A stretch of 64,000 bases of DNA, taken from contig NZ_SMDC01000006.1 of assembly GCF_004343155.1 (NCBI RefSeq), positions 124,001 through 188,000 of the forward strand, in the 5' to 3' direction. A program made the translations under genes and the position numbers. A model generated the notes under the pieces. The model made no database searches. It saw only the letters and a list, made by a program, of their open reading frames with translations, and had not been told where the DNA came from. Origin of the DNA: Marichromatium gracile (GTDB lineage Bacteria > Pseudomonadota > Gammaproteobacteria > Chromatiales > Chromatiaceae). Shown piece after piece: positions 43,518-52,747 of the stretch (positions are counted from its first letter, which is position 1; the number at the start of each line of letters is the position of its first letter).

Positions 43518-44554
43518 TGACGATGTGGCACCGGATCCTTGCCGTGCTGGTGGCGCGCAATCGCGAGTTCTACCGCGATCGCGCCGGCCTGGGGTGGAAC
43601 GTGGTGATGCCGCTGGTGATCGTGGTGGCGCTGGCGGCGATCTTCCGCGCCGGCCCCGAGCCGGTGTTCAAGGTCGGGGTGCTGGGCGAGGGGGGCGCCG
43701 CGTCGCTGCCGCTGCTCACCCTCGAACACGTCGAGCAGGTGGCGGTGAGCGATCCGGCGGCGGCGCGCGCCAAGGTCGAGCGCCATCAGCTCGACCTGGT
43801 GGTCGACCTCACCAGCGAGCCGCCCGGCTACTGGGTCAACGACGACTCGCCGAACGGCTATCTCGCCGAACGACTGCTGCTCGGCGGGCAGGGCGACGCG
43901 CCCGCCGAGGCGGGCCCGGCGCTCGAGGTCGAGCGCCGCGCGGTCAGCGGCGCGGCGGTGCGCTATATCGACTGGGTGCTGCCCGGGGTGCTGGCGCTCA
44001 ACCTGATGTTCTCCAGCCTGTGGGGTGTCGGCTGGGTGATCGTGCGCTATCGCAAGAACGGGGTGCTGCGCCGACTCAGCGCGACCCCGCTGCGCGCCGC
44101 CGAGTTCCTCGTCGCCCAGGTGCTGTCGCGGCTGCTGGTGGTGCTCGGCTCGACCCTGGTGGTCTATCTCGGCGCGTCGGTGTTGATCGACGTGCCGATG
44201 CACGGCTCCTATCTCGCCCTGGCGCTGGTGTTCGCCTGTGGCGCGTTGGCGATGATCAGCCTGGGGCTGATCGTCGCCGCGCGGCTGCGCACCGAGGAGC
44301 TGGCCGACGGCGTGCTCAACCTGCTGGTGTGGCCGATGATGCTGCTCTCGGGGGTGTGGTTCTCGCTGGAGGGCACCAGCGCGCTCGCCCAGGCGGTGGC
44401 GCCACTGCTGCCGCTGACCCACGTGGTCGACGCCGCCCGCGCGGTGATGATCGACGGCGCCGGGGTCGTCACGGTGCTGCCCGAGCTGGGCATCCTGCTC
44501 GCCTTCGCCGCCGCGCTGCTGGCGATCGCCGCCCGGCTGTTTCGCTGGGAGTAG
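43517..44554 (+). CDS. ABC-2 type transporter permease
   Basis: 345 residues. One N-terminal helix, a periplasmic domain of about 150 residues, then five helices with the ABC-2 signature region VVIVRYRKNGVLRRLSATPL-like sequence after the second helix. This is the YhgE/NodJ/DrrB exporter layout. It starts at the ATG at 43517, overlapping the ATPase stop (TGATG); GTG at 43514 is an alternative. It is followed directly by repeat copy C. Confidence 0.88.
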   Translation: MTMWHRILAVLVARNREFYRDRAGLGWNVVMPLVIVVALAAIFRAGPEPVFKVGVLGEGGAASLPLLTLEHVEQVAVSDPAAARAKVERHQLDLVVDLTSEPPGYWVNDDSPNGYLAERLLLGGQGDAPAEAGPALEVERRAVSGAAVRYIDWVLPGVLALNLMFSSLWGVGWVIVRYRKNGVLRRLSATPLRAAEFLVAQVLSRLLVVLGSTLVVYLGASVLIDVPMHGSYLALALVFACGALAMISLGLIVAARLRTEELADGVLNLLVWPMMLLSGVWFSLEGTSALAQAVAPLLPLTHVVDAARAVMIDGAGVVTVLPELGILLAFAAALLAIAARLFRWE

Positions 44555-44822
44555 AGCCGCCAGCCACCAGCTGCCAGCCGCCAGGAAGTTTGAACCGCAA
44601 AGCCGCAAAGAGCGCGAAGATTCAAGTTTCGGGCGATCGGCCTTCAGTCGCCAGCGGGTGTGCGCCTTCGACCACGGCACCGCCCGCTGTCAGCCGTGGC
44701 GCATGATCCAGACAGCGGTCGTTGAGCGCAGCGCCGCTGGCGGCTGAAGGCTGGTCGCTGGAGGCTATTTTCCCCTTCGCGCTCTTCGCGGCTTGGCGGT
44801 TCAATCCCTTGATCGCTGGTCG
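44555..44822. repeat. Dispersed intergenic inverted-repeat element, copy C
   Basis: Left arm 44590-44619 (TTGAACCGCAAAGCCGC...) and right arm 44775-44804 are near-perfect inverted repeats about 155 bases apart. Flanking and internal CAGCCGCCAG-type heptads occur on the left and CTGGCGGCTG types on the right. It lies between the convergent ABC permease and rlpA genes. Confidence 0.8.
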
Positions 44823-44825
44823 CTC

Positions 44826-45230
44826 TTACGACCCGCGTCGGCCGGGCACGCTGAGGATCTCGACGCGGACCCGCGCCAGTCCCTTGTGGAGCATGTCGAG
44901 CTTGGCGGCGGCGGCGCGCGAGAGGTCGATGATGCGGCCCTTGATGAAGGGGCCGCGATCGTTGATCCGCACCACGATGCTCTTGCCGGTGGCGGTGTCG
45001 GTGACGCGCACCTTGGTGCCGAGCGGCAGGGTCTTGTGCGCGGCGCTCAGTCGGTTCTTGTCGTACGGGGTGCCGCTGGCCGTCGGTAGCCCGTGGAGGC
45101 TGTCGTGATAGTAGGAGGCGATGCCTTTCTGGACGTCGCCGGGGGTGACCTTGGCCGAGACCTGGGCCGCGGGGAGGACGAGCAGCGCGGCGAGCGCGCC
45201 GCTACGGAGGATGCCGGGGATTCTGTGCAT
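44826..45230 (-). CDS. rlpA: RlpA-like lytic transglycosylase (single double-psi beta-barrel)
   Basis: 134 residues. A signal peptide ([14 protein letters not shown]) precedes a RlpA double-psi beta-barrel: [40 protein letters not shown] and [14 protein letters not shown]. The catalytic Asp of RlpA is in NDRGPF. There is no SPOR domain or lipobox, so it is a short periplasmic version. Its upstream 175 bases hold a 10-base GC hairpin. Confidence 0.87.
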   Translation of the reverse strand: MHRIPGILRSGALAALLVLPAAQVSAKVTPGDVQKGIASYYHDSLHGLPTASGTPYDKNRLSAAHKTLPLGTKVRVTDTATGKSIVVRINDRGPFIKGRIIDLSRAAAAKLDMLHKGLARVRVEILSVPGRRGS

Positions 45231-45270
45231 GAGGCCAACCTGATTCTGTTGTATTGCGGCGCATGGATAC

Positions 45271-45298
45271 CCCGTCCCGCGCTGGTGTGCGGGACGGG
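45271..45298. promoter_or_regulatory. Hairpin upstream of rlpA
   Basis: CCCGTCCCGC (45271-45280), loop of eight, GCGGGACGGG (45289-45298). It could end the transcript of the upstream minus-strand glucan-synthase gene or shape the rlpA leader. No U tract on either strand. Confidence 0.4.
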
Positions 45299-45405
45299 TG
45301 AGCGCCGTGATTCAGAGGTTGGCGCGAGTCTATAGGGAAACCACCTAGGGGTAAACCCTTAATCCGCTCGGGCGGATGCTTCCGCCGTGTCCCTGGGGCC
45401 GTCCA

Positions 45406-48036
45406 TCAGGTCGCCGAGGTGTCGTCGGAGGGCTGCAGTCGTTCGCACTCCATCGTCCCCATCGGGCCGACCAGGCGTGCCGGCAGTCGCGGTGCGGCGC
45501 TGATCAGCGAGACCACCACCGAGGCGAGATAGGGGATCGACTGCACCAGCAGCACCGCCGCCCAGATGCGCACGTCGAGCATGTAGCCATCGTCACGCAG
45601 CAGCACCAGCACCGCGCCGAGCCATAGCGCGACCACGAACAGCGCCTCCTCGCGGGCGTCGAGCAGGGCGCGCACCGCGGCCGGCGCGCTGGCGAGCTTG
45701 GGGGTGCGGAAGAAACCGAGCCTGCCGCTGGCCAGGGCGCCGAACATCGCCCGCGAGATGGTGTGCGAGAGCGCCAGACCGGCGAGGCCCGCGGCGAGGC
45801 TCTGGCGCAGGGTGGCGGTGACGCGGCGGCGATAGAGGAAGAAGCTCTTCGACATCTTGAAGCCGAACATCACCAATGGGACCAGGGCGACGGTGATATA
45901 GGGCGGGGTGACCTCGCTCGGGAACATCACCATCGCCACCGTCCAGCCGAGCGCGGCGAGGTTGAACAGCAGGTTGATGCCGTCGGCGAACCACGGCAGC
46001 CAGCCGGCGAGGAAGTGATAGCGCTGCCCGGCGGTGAGCGCGGTCTTGCGCAGCCCGAACAGCTCGCGCCAGTGGTGGATGAGGATGCGCACCGCGCCGT
46101 AGGCCCAGCGATAGCGCTGTTTCTTGAAGTCGGAGAAGGTGTCGGGCATCAGCCCGCGGCCATAGGTGCAGGGGATGTAGAGGGCCTTGTGGCCGGCCTC
46201 GAACACCCGCAGCCCGAGCTCGGCGTCCTCGGTGATGCACCACTCCGACCAGCCGCCGTCCTCGAGCGGTCCGCGCCGGATCATCGTCATGGTGCCGTGC
46301 TGGATGATGGCGTTGCGCTCGTTGCGGGTGACCATGCCGATGTGGAAGAAGCCGCGATACTCGGCCATGCACATCGCCTTGAAGGCGTTCTGGTCGGCGT
46401 CGCGATAGTCCTGCGGGGCCTGGACGATGCCGACCTCGGGATCGGCGAAGGCCGGCACCAGGTCGCGCAGCCAGTTCGGCGAGACGATGTAGTCGGCGTC
46501 GATCACCGCCACCACCTCGGCGTCGGGATGGGTGTGGCGCAGCGCAAAGTTGAGCGCGCCGGCCTTGTAGCCCTCGAGTGGCGCGACGTGGAAGAAGCGG
46601 AAGCGCGCGCCGAGCCGTGCGCAGTGTGCCTCGACCGGGCGCCACACCGCCTCGTCCTTGGTGTTGTTGTCGATCACCAGGACCTCGAAGCGCGGATAGT
46701 CGAGCGCGGCCAGGGCATCGAGGGTCTCGATCAGCAGCTCCGGGGGCTCGTTGTAGGCCGGGACCTGGACCGAGACCAGCGGCAGTGCGTCATCGGGCAG
46801 TTGGTGGCGCGGGAAGGCGCGGCGCCAGCGGCGCAGCCACAGCGATTCGGCCCACTCGTGCGCCTCGGCCGAGACCAGCACGATCACCCCGACGCCGCCG
46901 AGCAGCAGCAGGATGCCGACGACCGCAGTCGCCGGGGTCATGTACTGACGGGTGTAGTCGTAGACGATCCACACCGCGGCGGTGGAGATGGCGTAGGTGA
47001 CGATCGCCAGGAACCCCTTGCCCTTGCTCGACAGGGTGGCGCTGTCGCGATAGAGGAAGGCGAGCAACAGCACCGCCATCAGCACCGAGAGCGCGGCCAG
47101 TTCCTGCCAGTCGGGGATGCGCACCACCGGCTGGGTGAGGGTGAACTTGGGCTGGCGCTCGACGTCGTAGACGCCCCAGTAGGTGCCGATCGAGCCCTCG
47201 ATCTTCATCTTCCAGGGTTGATCGAAGGCCTCCATCACGTAATAGACATAGCCCTCGGCCTCGGCGTGGGCGAGGAAACGTCGCAGGAAGCGGGTCTGGT
47301 TGGCCGGCGAGGGCTCGGCGCCGCGGTTGCGCCGGCCGTTGCTCGGCCAACCGACCTCGCCGATGATCACCTGCTTGTCGGGGAAGGCGGCCTTGACCTG
47401 TTCGTAGCGCGAGATGGCGTAATCCACCGCCTCGTCGTAGGGCACGCCCTCCCAGTAGGGCAGCAGGTGAATGGTGATGAAGTCGACGTGTTCGGCGAGC
47501 TTGGGATATTTCAACCAGACGTGCCAGGGCTCGGCGGTGCTCACCGGCAGCCAGGTGGTCTTGCGCACCTGGTCGAGATAGTCCATCAGCGTCGCCACCG
47601 AGACGTCGCGGCGCAGGATTGCCTCGTTGCCGACGATCACCCGCACCACGTTGCGATAGCCCTCGGCGAGCACCTGGTGCAGGCGTTCGAGTTCGCGCTC
47701 GTTGACCTCGGTGTCCGGGCCGACCCAGGCGCCGAGGGTGACGTTGAGATCGTGCGCGGCGGCCAGCCGGGGCACTGCCGCCAGGGTGTCCTCGACGGTA
47801 TAGGTGCGCACCGCATAGGCATCGCCCTGGAGCAGCGCCAGATCGGCGTCGATCTCCTCGACCGAGGGGTAGATGTGCTCGCTGGGGTCGTCGTCGGCGT
47901 GCATCGGCGCGAACGAGAAGCCCTGGATGCGAGAGGGCCAGGGTGGCTCGTCGTCGGGCTGGTTGAGCAGCGCCCAGGCGGCGATGGTGAGCAGGGCGAT
48001 CAGGATCGGGATGAGGAAGTTGCCGGCGCGTCTCAT
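45406..48036 (-). CDS. Membrane beta-glucan synthase: GH17 domain fused to processive GT2
   Basis: 876 residues. An N-terminal helix is followed by a periplasmic GH17 domain (about 35-315) with acid Glu in RVIVGNEAIL and nucleophile Glu in VIIGEVGWPS. Helices lead to a cytoplasmic GT2 domain (about 420-680) with VIDADYIV, TEDAELGLR and QRYRWAYG, i.e. the DxD, TED and QxxRW signatures of processive synthases. Four or more C-terminal helices follow. The layout matches NdvB/NdvC-type bacterial beta-glucan synthases, where GH17 acts as a trimming or transglycosylating domain. ATG overlaps the stop of the upstream GT39 gene (ATGA). Confidence 0.9.
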   Translation of the reverse strand: MRRAGNFLIPILIALLTIAAWALLNQPDDEPPWPSRIQGFSFAPMHADDDPSEHIYPSVEEIDADLALLQGDAYAVRTYTVEDTLAAVPRLAAAHDLNVTLGAWVGPDTEVNERELERLHQVLAEGYRNVVRVIVGNEAILRRDVSVATLMDYLDQVRKTTWLPVSTAEPWHVWLKYPKLAEHVDFITIHLLPYWEGVPYDEAVDYAISRYEQVKAAFPDKQVIIGEVGWPSNGRRNRGAEPSPANQTRFLRRFLAHAEAEGYVYYVMEAFDQPWKMKIEGSIGTYWGVYDVERQPKFTLTQPVVRIPDWQELAALSVLMAVLLLAFLYRDSATLSSKGKGFLAIVTYAISTAAVWIVYDYTRQYMTPATAVVGILLLLGGVGVIVLVSAEAHEWAESLWLRRWRRAFPRHQLPDDALPLVSVQVPAYNEPPELLIETLDALAALDYPRFEVLVIDNNTKDEAVWRPVEAHCARLGARFRFFHVAPLEGYKAGALNFALRHTHPDAEVVAVIDADYIVSPNWLRDLVPAFADPEVGIVQAPQDYRDADQNAFKAMCMAEYRGFFHIGMVTRNERNAIIQHGTMTMIRRGPLEDGGWSEWCITEDAELGLRVFEAGHKALYIPCTYGRGLMPDTFSDFKKQRYRWAYGAVRILIHHWRELFGLRKTALTAGQRYHFLAGWLPWFADGINLLFNLAALGWTVAMVMFPSEVTPPYITVALVPLVMFGFKMSKSFFLYRRRVTATLRQSLAAGLAGLALSHTISRAMFGALASGRLGFFRTPKLASAPAAVRALLDAREEALFVVALWLGAVLVLLRDDGYMLDVRIWAAVLLVQSIPYLASVVVSLISAAPRLPARLVGPMGTMECERLQPSDDTSAT

Positions 48037-49577
48037 CGGCTGGCTCCGCTGTCTGGGGTTGGGCCGGCCTCGGGCGTGGCAACGAACCACTGCCAGGTCG
48101 GCGCGATCGGGGTGATCCGGTGGGTCGGTGCGAGCTGCGCGCGCAGCGACTCGGAGGGGGTGAGCAGGTAGTAGGTGCGCTCCGGCGCGGGCGTGATCGC
48201 GGCCGGGTCGGCGAGCTGTCGCAGTCGGGTCTCGGGGGCGAGCTGGTGGGCGAGCGAGAGCAGCTCGCCGGCGCTCACCCCGCTGGGACTGGCCAGCACC
48301 TCGACGCCTGTCGCCTGGCGGTTGATCCGCTCGGCGATGGCGGCGTTGTCGGCGCTGAACTGCTTGGTCCGCCAGGTCTCGGCCTCGAGGATGGCGTGCT
48401 GCGAGCCGAGCCCGAGCGCGAGCAGCAGGAGCAGCGCCAGGGCGGCGACGTGAGCTGTCGGTCCCGCGGCCTCGAGCGCCCGTCCCAGCGACCAGGCGAG
48501 GATCAGGCTGAGCGCGAGCAGCGCCGGCAGCGCGTAGCGCAGGTGCAGCGAGCGGCTGCCGCCGAGGACCAGGTCGGGCCCGAGCACGATGCCCAGATGG
48601 ACCAGGATGGTCGCGAGCAGGAGCCTCACCGCCGCGCCGGGGGCGGTGACGACGAAGCGCCACAGCGCCCAGACGAGGGTCATGAGCAACAGCCCCACCG
48701 CCCAGCCCGGCAGCCGCGTCGGGCCGAGATCGACGAAGGTGTGCATCAGGTGATCGCGCCAGGCGGCGAGGATGCGTGCGCCGTCGATCGGACGCTGCAT
48801 CCAGGCGGTGAACTCATCGATGCGCTCCGGGGCGAAGGCCATCACCGCCACCCAGGGCAGGAACAGCACGCCTGCCGTCACCACTGCGATGAACCAGCGT
48901 CGCCACCGCTCGCGTCGCGCCAGAACCACCAGGGCGTGTACCGGCAGCATCAGTACGAAAAGCAGATGGGTATAGAGCCCGAGGGTGAGCAGCGCACCGT
49001 AGCCCCACCAGTCGCCGCGCCGGTCGTGTCGGCAGGCATGCAGCAGGGCCGCGCTGGCGGCGACGACGAGCAGCAGCCAGAGCGCGTACTGGCGCGCCTC
49101 CTGGGCATAGAGCAGTTGCACCGGGGAGACGGCGACCAGGGCCGCGGCGACCCAGGGCGTGAGCCCGCGACCGCCGAGTTCGCGTGTCAACCAGAACACC
49201 GCCGGGACCAGCAGCACGCCGAAGAGTGCGGCGAGCCCGCGCAGGCCCACCACCGGGTCGGAGGCGAGGCCGCCGGCGACGCGTCCGAGCAGGTAGTAAA
49301 GCGGGGCGTGCTCGGGGTGCGAGGCCAGTGCCCGCAGTGTCGCCGCCCAGCCGAGCGCGGGGTCGGGGCGCTGGAAGCGCAGCAGCTCGGCGGCGCTGAT
49401 CGGTTCGGCGGCCTCGAGTGCCGCCTGCAGCGCCTCGAACGGATGACCGAAGATCCGCAGCAGGGAGAAGGTTTCGTCGTGCCAGACCGGCAGCCCGGCG
49501 AGATCGAGCGCACGCGCGCCGCTGCCGAGCAGGATCACGACCAACAGGGTCAGGCGTAGCAGGGTGGCGCGGGACAT
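48033..49577 (-). CDS. GT39-like membrane glycosyltransferase
   Basis: 514 residues, about eleven transmembrane helices. The first periplasmic loop has LPVWHDETFSLLRIFGHP near residue 32, a GT39-type acidic site, followed by EHAPLYYLL and SPVQLLYAQEARQYAL. The C-terminal soluble part is about 90 residues. It probably adds a lipid-linked sugar to the glucan or another envelope polymer made by the overlapping downstream enzyme. The chosen ATG at 49577 starts directly before the first helix. Confidence 0.8.
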   Translation of the reverse strand: MSRATLLRLTLLVVILLGSGARALDLAGLPVWHDETFSLLRIFGHPFEALQAALEAAEPISAAELLRFQRPDPALGWAATLRALASHPEHAPLYYLLGRVAGGLASDPVVGLRGLAALFGVLLVPAVFWLTRELGGRGLTPWVAAALVAVSPVQLLYAQEARQYALWLLLVVAASAALLHACRHDRRGDWWGYGALLTLGLYTHLLFVLMLPVHALVVLARRERWRRWFIAVVTAGVLFLPWVAVMAFAPERIDEFTAWMQRPIDGARILAAWRDHLMHTFVDLGPTRLPGWAVGLLLMTLVWALWRFVVTAPGAAVRLLLATILVHLGIVLGPDLVLGGSRSLHLRYALPALLALSLILAWSLGRALEAAGPTAHVAALALLLLLALGLGSQHAILEAETWRTKQFSADNAAIAERINRQATGVEVLASPSGVSAGELLSLAHQLAPETRLRQLADPAAITPAPERTYYLLTPSESLRAQLAPTHRITPIAPTWQWFVATPEAGPTPDSGASR

Positions 49578-49734
49578 CGGGCTGGAAGCGGATGGCAGGG
49601 GCAAGGCTTGATCGTCCTGATGACGCCTCGTCGGGCCAGGGGTCGGCGCGCGTGGCACGAGGCTGCCACCGGGTGCGCCGGTGAATGATAACGCGTTCGC
49701 GCGCCGGCGCCGATGATTCGGGTCAGGCTGTGCC

Positions 49735-49961
49735 CAGCCGCCAGCCGCCAGCCGCCAGCCGCCAGCCGCCAGCCGCCAGCCGCCAGCCGCCAGCCGCCAG
49801 CGGGAAAGACTGAACCGCCAAGGCGCGAAGGGCGCGAAGAAAGCGACCAGCCTTCAGCACCCAGCCTCCAGTGTTGGTTTGCACTCAACTGCGGCGAGAC
49901 CAACCGCGCCTCCCTCACTGGAGGCTGACGGCTGGAGGCTTTTCTTCTCTTGGCGTTTCAA
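49735..49961. repeat. Dispersed intergenic repeat element, copy D, with heptamer array
   Basis: Nine perfect CAGCCGC heptamers (49735-49797) followed by the left arm at 49811-49839 and a shortened right arm at 49939-49961. The middle carries CCAGCCTCCAG and CTGGAGGCTG inverted segments. Unlike the other three, this copy lies between two minus-strand genes. The remaining gap (49578-49734) shows no gene. Confidence 0.8.
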
Positions 49962-49980
49962 TCCCCCCGGCCGCTGCCTG

Positions 49981-50691
49981 TCAGGCAGGCGTGTCGGGCT
50001 GGTCCTCGTAGCGGTAGCCGACGCCGTAGACGGCGTGGATGAGTTCTCGGTCGGGGAGGAGTTCGGCGAGCTTGCGCCGGAGCTTCTTGACATGACTGTC
50101 GATGGTGCGGTCGGAGACCACCCGGCGGTCGCGATAGATGCGCTCCATCAGCTGTTCGCGCGAGTAGATCCGTCCTGGCGCGCGGTGCAGGGTCTCGAGC
50201 AGCGCGAACTCGACCGCGGTGAGTTCGACGGTGCGCTCGCCGTCGCTGACCCGCAGACGTGCCGAATCGAGGTCGATGGCGCCGGGCAGCGCGCGGACCG
50301 GCTCCGCGCTCACCTGCTGGCGCCTGAGCACGGCCTTGACCCGGGCGACCAGCTCGCGCGGGCTGTAGGGCTTGCAGACATAGTCGTCGGCGCCGAGTTC
50401 GAGTCCGAGCAGGCGGTCGATCTCCTCGACGCGCGCGGTGGTGATGATGATCGGTATCTGGCTCTCGGCGCGGATCTCGCGGCACAGGGTCAGCCCGTCG
50501 CGTCCCGGCAGCATCAGGTCGAGCAGGACCAGTGCGGGCCGGTGGTCACGGATCCATTCGAGCACCTCGGTGCCTTCGGCGAGATGGGCGCTGCGATAGC
50601 CGCCGGCGTGCAGGTAGTCCGCGAGCAGTGCGGCGAGACGCTGCTCGTCCTCGACGATCAGGATCAGCGGGGCGTTGGTGTTGTCGGTCAT
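49981..50691 (-). CDS. OmpR-family response regulator
   Basis: 236 residues. Receiver domain (8-120) with the acidic pair in VEDE, phospho-accepting Asp58 in LLDLMLPG and the conserved Lys in VCKPYSP. The C-terminal winged helix (140-230) ends in SDRTIDSHVKKLRRKL and YGVGYRYE. It resembles BaeR, an envelope-stress regulator, but the target genes are not evident. The start is the ATG at 50691, overlapped by the kinase stop. Confidence 0.92.
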   Translation of the reverse strand: MTDNTNAPLILIVEDEQRLAALLADYLHAGGYRSAHLAEGTEVLEWIRDHRPALVLLDLMLPGRDGLTLCREIRAESQIPIIITTARVEEIDRLLGLELGADDYVCKPYSPRELVARVKAVLRRQQVSAEPVRALPGAIDLDSARLRVSDGERTVELTAVEFALLETLHRAPGRIYSREQLMERIYRDRRVVSDRTIDSHVKKLRRKLAELLPDRELIHAVYGVGYRYEDQPDTPA

Positions 50692-52145
50692 CGGTCGCTG
50701 CGTTGTCCGGGGGCGGATGGGAGTTCGAGACGGATCCACAACCCGCCGAGCGGCGAGGGGCGGGCGCTGATGGTGCCGCCGTGCGCGCGCGCCACGTTGT
50801 CGGCGATCGCCAATCCCAGCCCGGCGCCGCCGGTGTGGCGGTTGCGCGAGTCCTCGACCCGGTAGAGTCGTTCGAACAGACGTGCGCACTGCGCCTCGGG
50901 GACGCCGGGGGCGGTGTCCTGGAGGTCGAGGGTCAGCCCGGCGGCGGTGCGTGCGATCCGGATCTCCAGCCGTCCACCGGGGTCAGTGTACTGCAGGCTG
51001 TTGGCGAGCAGGTTGCGAAAGAGCTGAGAGAGACGCTGGGCATCGGCCATCAGGATGGTCTCGCCCGGCGGCGTGGCGACGAGCGCGAGGCTCAGCCCGG
51101 CATGTTCGTAGCGCTCGGCGAAGGCCTCGCAGTCGGCGCGCAGCAGCGCAACCGGATCGGTCGGCTCGAAGCGGTAGCCGAGCGCGCCGAGATCGGTGGT
51201 GGTGAGTTCGTAGAGATCGTCGACCAATCGGCCGAGTCGCAGCGCGTCGGCGTGGAGTTGATCGACGGTGTCGGCATCGATTGGTCTGACCCCGTCCTGG
51301 ACCGCCTCGAGCTGGGCGCGCAGCAGCGCGATCGGGGTGCGCAGTTCGTGCGAGATGTCGGCCACCCAGCGCCGACGCGCCTGTTCGTTGCTCTCGAGCG
51401 CGGCGGCCAGGGCGTTGACGTCGCGCCCGAGCCGGGCGAGTTCGTCGTCACCTCGGGGCTCGGCGCGTGCGGCGAAATCCCCCGCGGCGAGTCGGCGGGC
51501 CGTCTCCTGCAGCTCGCGCACCGGGCGCACCAGACGTCGCGAGAGCGGATAGGCGAGGGCGGCCGAGAGGGCGAGCATCGCCACCGCGATCAGCCACAGC
51601 CGATCGCCCTGACGAGCGCGAAAGCGCAGCTCGGCGACCTCGGTCACCGGGCGCCCGGGGAGGATGGCGAGCGTCCCGATGATCTCGCCATCGAGGCGCA
51701 GTGGCTGGCGGCGGGCCTCGGCGAGCAGTTCGCTGCGGCCATAGACGATGCTGCCCTCGGCGTCGAGCAGCATCAGGCGCAGCTCCAGTGGGGTCGGGCG
51801 GTCGTGATGACGCAGCCGCTCGAGCGCGTGCGGTGGCGGCCAGGCACCGCTGCCGAGGCCGCCGTGCATGGGAGGACGGCGCCCGGCAGGTGCCGTGCCG
51901 CGGCCGCTGATGGCGTTGAACCACAGCCAGGGCTCGTCGCGCAGTACCTGCCAGTCGCCGTGCTCACGATAGCTGTCGATCAGACGTTCGCCGACCTGCT
52001 CGAGCCGCGCCTGCTCGCGCGCGTCGACCAGCTCGACCAGACCGCGCTCGAGCGACCAGTGCATGAACGCCTGGGTGCCGACCAGTACCAGCACGCAGGC
52101 GAGCAGCAGGGTGAGGAAGAGTTTGGCGCGGATCGAGAGCCTCAT
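50688..52145 (-). CDS. Sensor histidine kinase, BaeS-like
   Basis: 485 residues. TM1 (about 8-30), a periplasmic domain (30-180) with a His/Pro-rich stretch, TM2 (about 183-203), a HAMP domain, the H-box DISHELRTPIAL (His near residue 266) and the ATPase domain with N-box NLLANSLQY, and G-boxes LQDTAPGVP and GGAGLGLAI. The overlap with the regulator gene shows they are partners. The periplasmic signal is unknown. It sits beside the iron-storage genes but in its own operon. Confidence 0.92.
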   Translation of the reverse strand: MRLSIRAKLFLTLLLACVLVLVGTQAFMHWSLERGLVELVDAREQARLEQVGERLIDSYREHGDWQVLRDEPWLWFNAISGRGTAPAGRRPPMHGGLGSGAWPPPHALERLRHHDRPTPLELRLMLLDAEGSIVYGRSELLAEARRQPLRLDGEIIGTLAILPGRPVTEVAELRFRARQGDRLWLIAVAMLALSAALAYPLSRRLVRPVRELQETARRLAAGDFAARAEPRGDDELARLGRDVNALAAALESNEQARRRWVADISHELRTPIALLRAQLEAVQDGVRPIDADTVDQLHADALRLGRLVDDLYELTTTDLGALGYRFEPTDPVALLRADCEAFAERYEHAGLSLALVATPPGETILMADAQRLSQLFRNLLANSLQYTDPGGRLEIRIARTAAGLTLDLQDTAPGVPEAQCARLFERLYRVEDSRNRHTGGAGLGLAIADNVARAHGGTISARPSPLGGLWIRLELPSAPGQRSDR

Positions 52146-52190
52146 GCCGTCATGATCGCGCCCCAGGGTGCAAGAAATATGGACGCAGGT

Positions 52191-52370
52191 TCAGTGTGGC
52201 GAGGACTCCGTCGGGGCGACGGGCTGGAGGAGATGGTGCTCGTTGAGGTGGCGTCGCAGCAGCCAGCGGCGTTGTTGCAGGCGGCTGCGGGGACGGGAGC
52301 GGACCAGCGCGAGCACCAGGCTCAGTAGCCGGGAGGGGGGAGCGGGGTGAAATCGGCGCTGTTTGGTCAT
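52191..52370 (-). CDS. Small Arg-rich protein downstream of bfd
   Basis: 59 residues beginning MTKQRRFHPAPPSRL, with a hydrophobic LLSLVLALV segment and many Arg. GAGGAGAGAGG lies just upstream of the ATG at 52370, a good ribosome site. It begins 16 bases after bfd on the same strand. No family recognised. The ribosome site and spacing are the only support. Confidence 0.45.
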   Translation of the reverse strand: MTKQRRFHPAPPSRLLSLVLALVRSRPRSRLQQRRWLLRRHLNEHHLLQPVAPTESSPH

Positions 52371-52386
52371 ACCTCTCTCCTCAGGC

Positions 52387-52593
52387 TCATTCGCAGGCAC
52401 AAGGTGACGCGGCTGCGCCGTCGGGTGCGTCGAGACGCGTGGCGCGCAGCAACTCGTGGGCGCAGCGCGCGCAACGTCCGCACGGGCCCGGGACGGCCAG
52501 GGTTCGGCGCAGTTCCGAGAGCGAGGAGATGCCGTTGGTGGCGGCATCGCGGATCTGGCGGTCGGTGACGGCATTGCAGACGCAGACGTACAT
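52387..52593 (-). CDS. bfd: Bacterioferritin-associated ferredoxin
   Basis: 68 residues. MYVCVCNAVTDRQIRDA matches the Bfd N-terminus with the CxC pair, and GPCGRCARCA supplies the second Cys pair for the 2Fe-2S cluster. A short Cys-containing C-terminus follows. Bfd reduces the heme of bacterioferritin to release stored iron. It is divergent from the two bfr genes across about 150 AT-rich bases. Confidence 0.92.
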   Translation of the reverse strand: MYVCVCNAVTDRQIRDAATNGISSLSELRRTLAVPGPCGRCARCAHELLRATRLDAPDGAAASPCACE

Positions 52594-52747
52594 GGTGGAA
52601 TCGGACCCGTGATCGAGGAGAATTGTGGTTGAGAAGAAAAATAGGAATTATTCGCGATTCCTGCAACCCCTCTGTTCGTAGGCTCAATTCAGGGCGAGGC
52701 GGGTGTCCCGGCACCGCCGTGTCTTAATCCAAGGAGGCTGCCCAGGC

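Noticed and set aside
49735-49797. Heptamer array as a CRISPR array
   Set aside because: Units are 7 bases, directly adjacent and without spacers; it is a microsatellite. No CRISPR array was seen anywhere, including near the Cas6-like gene.
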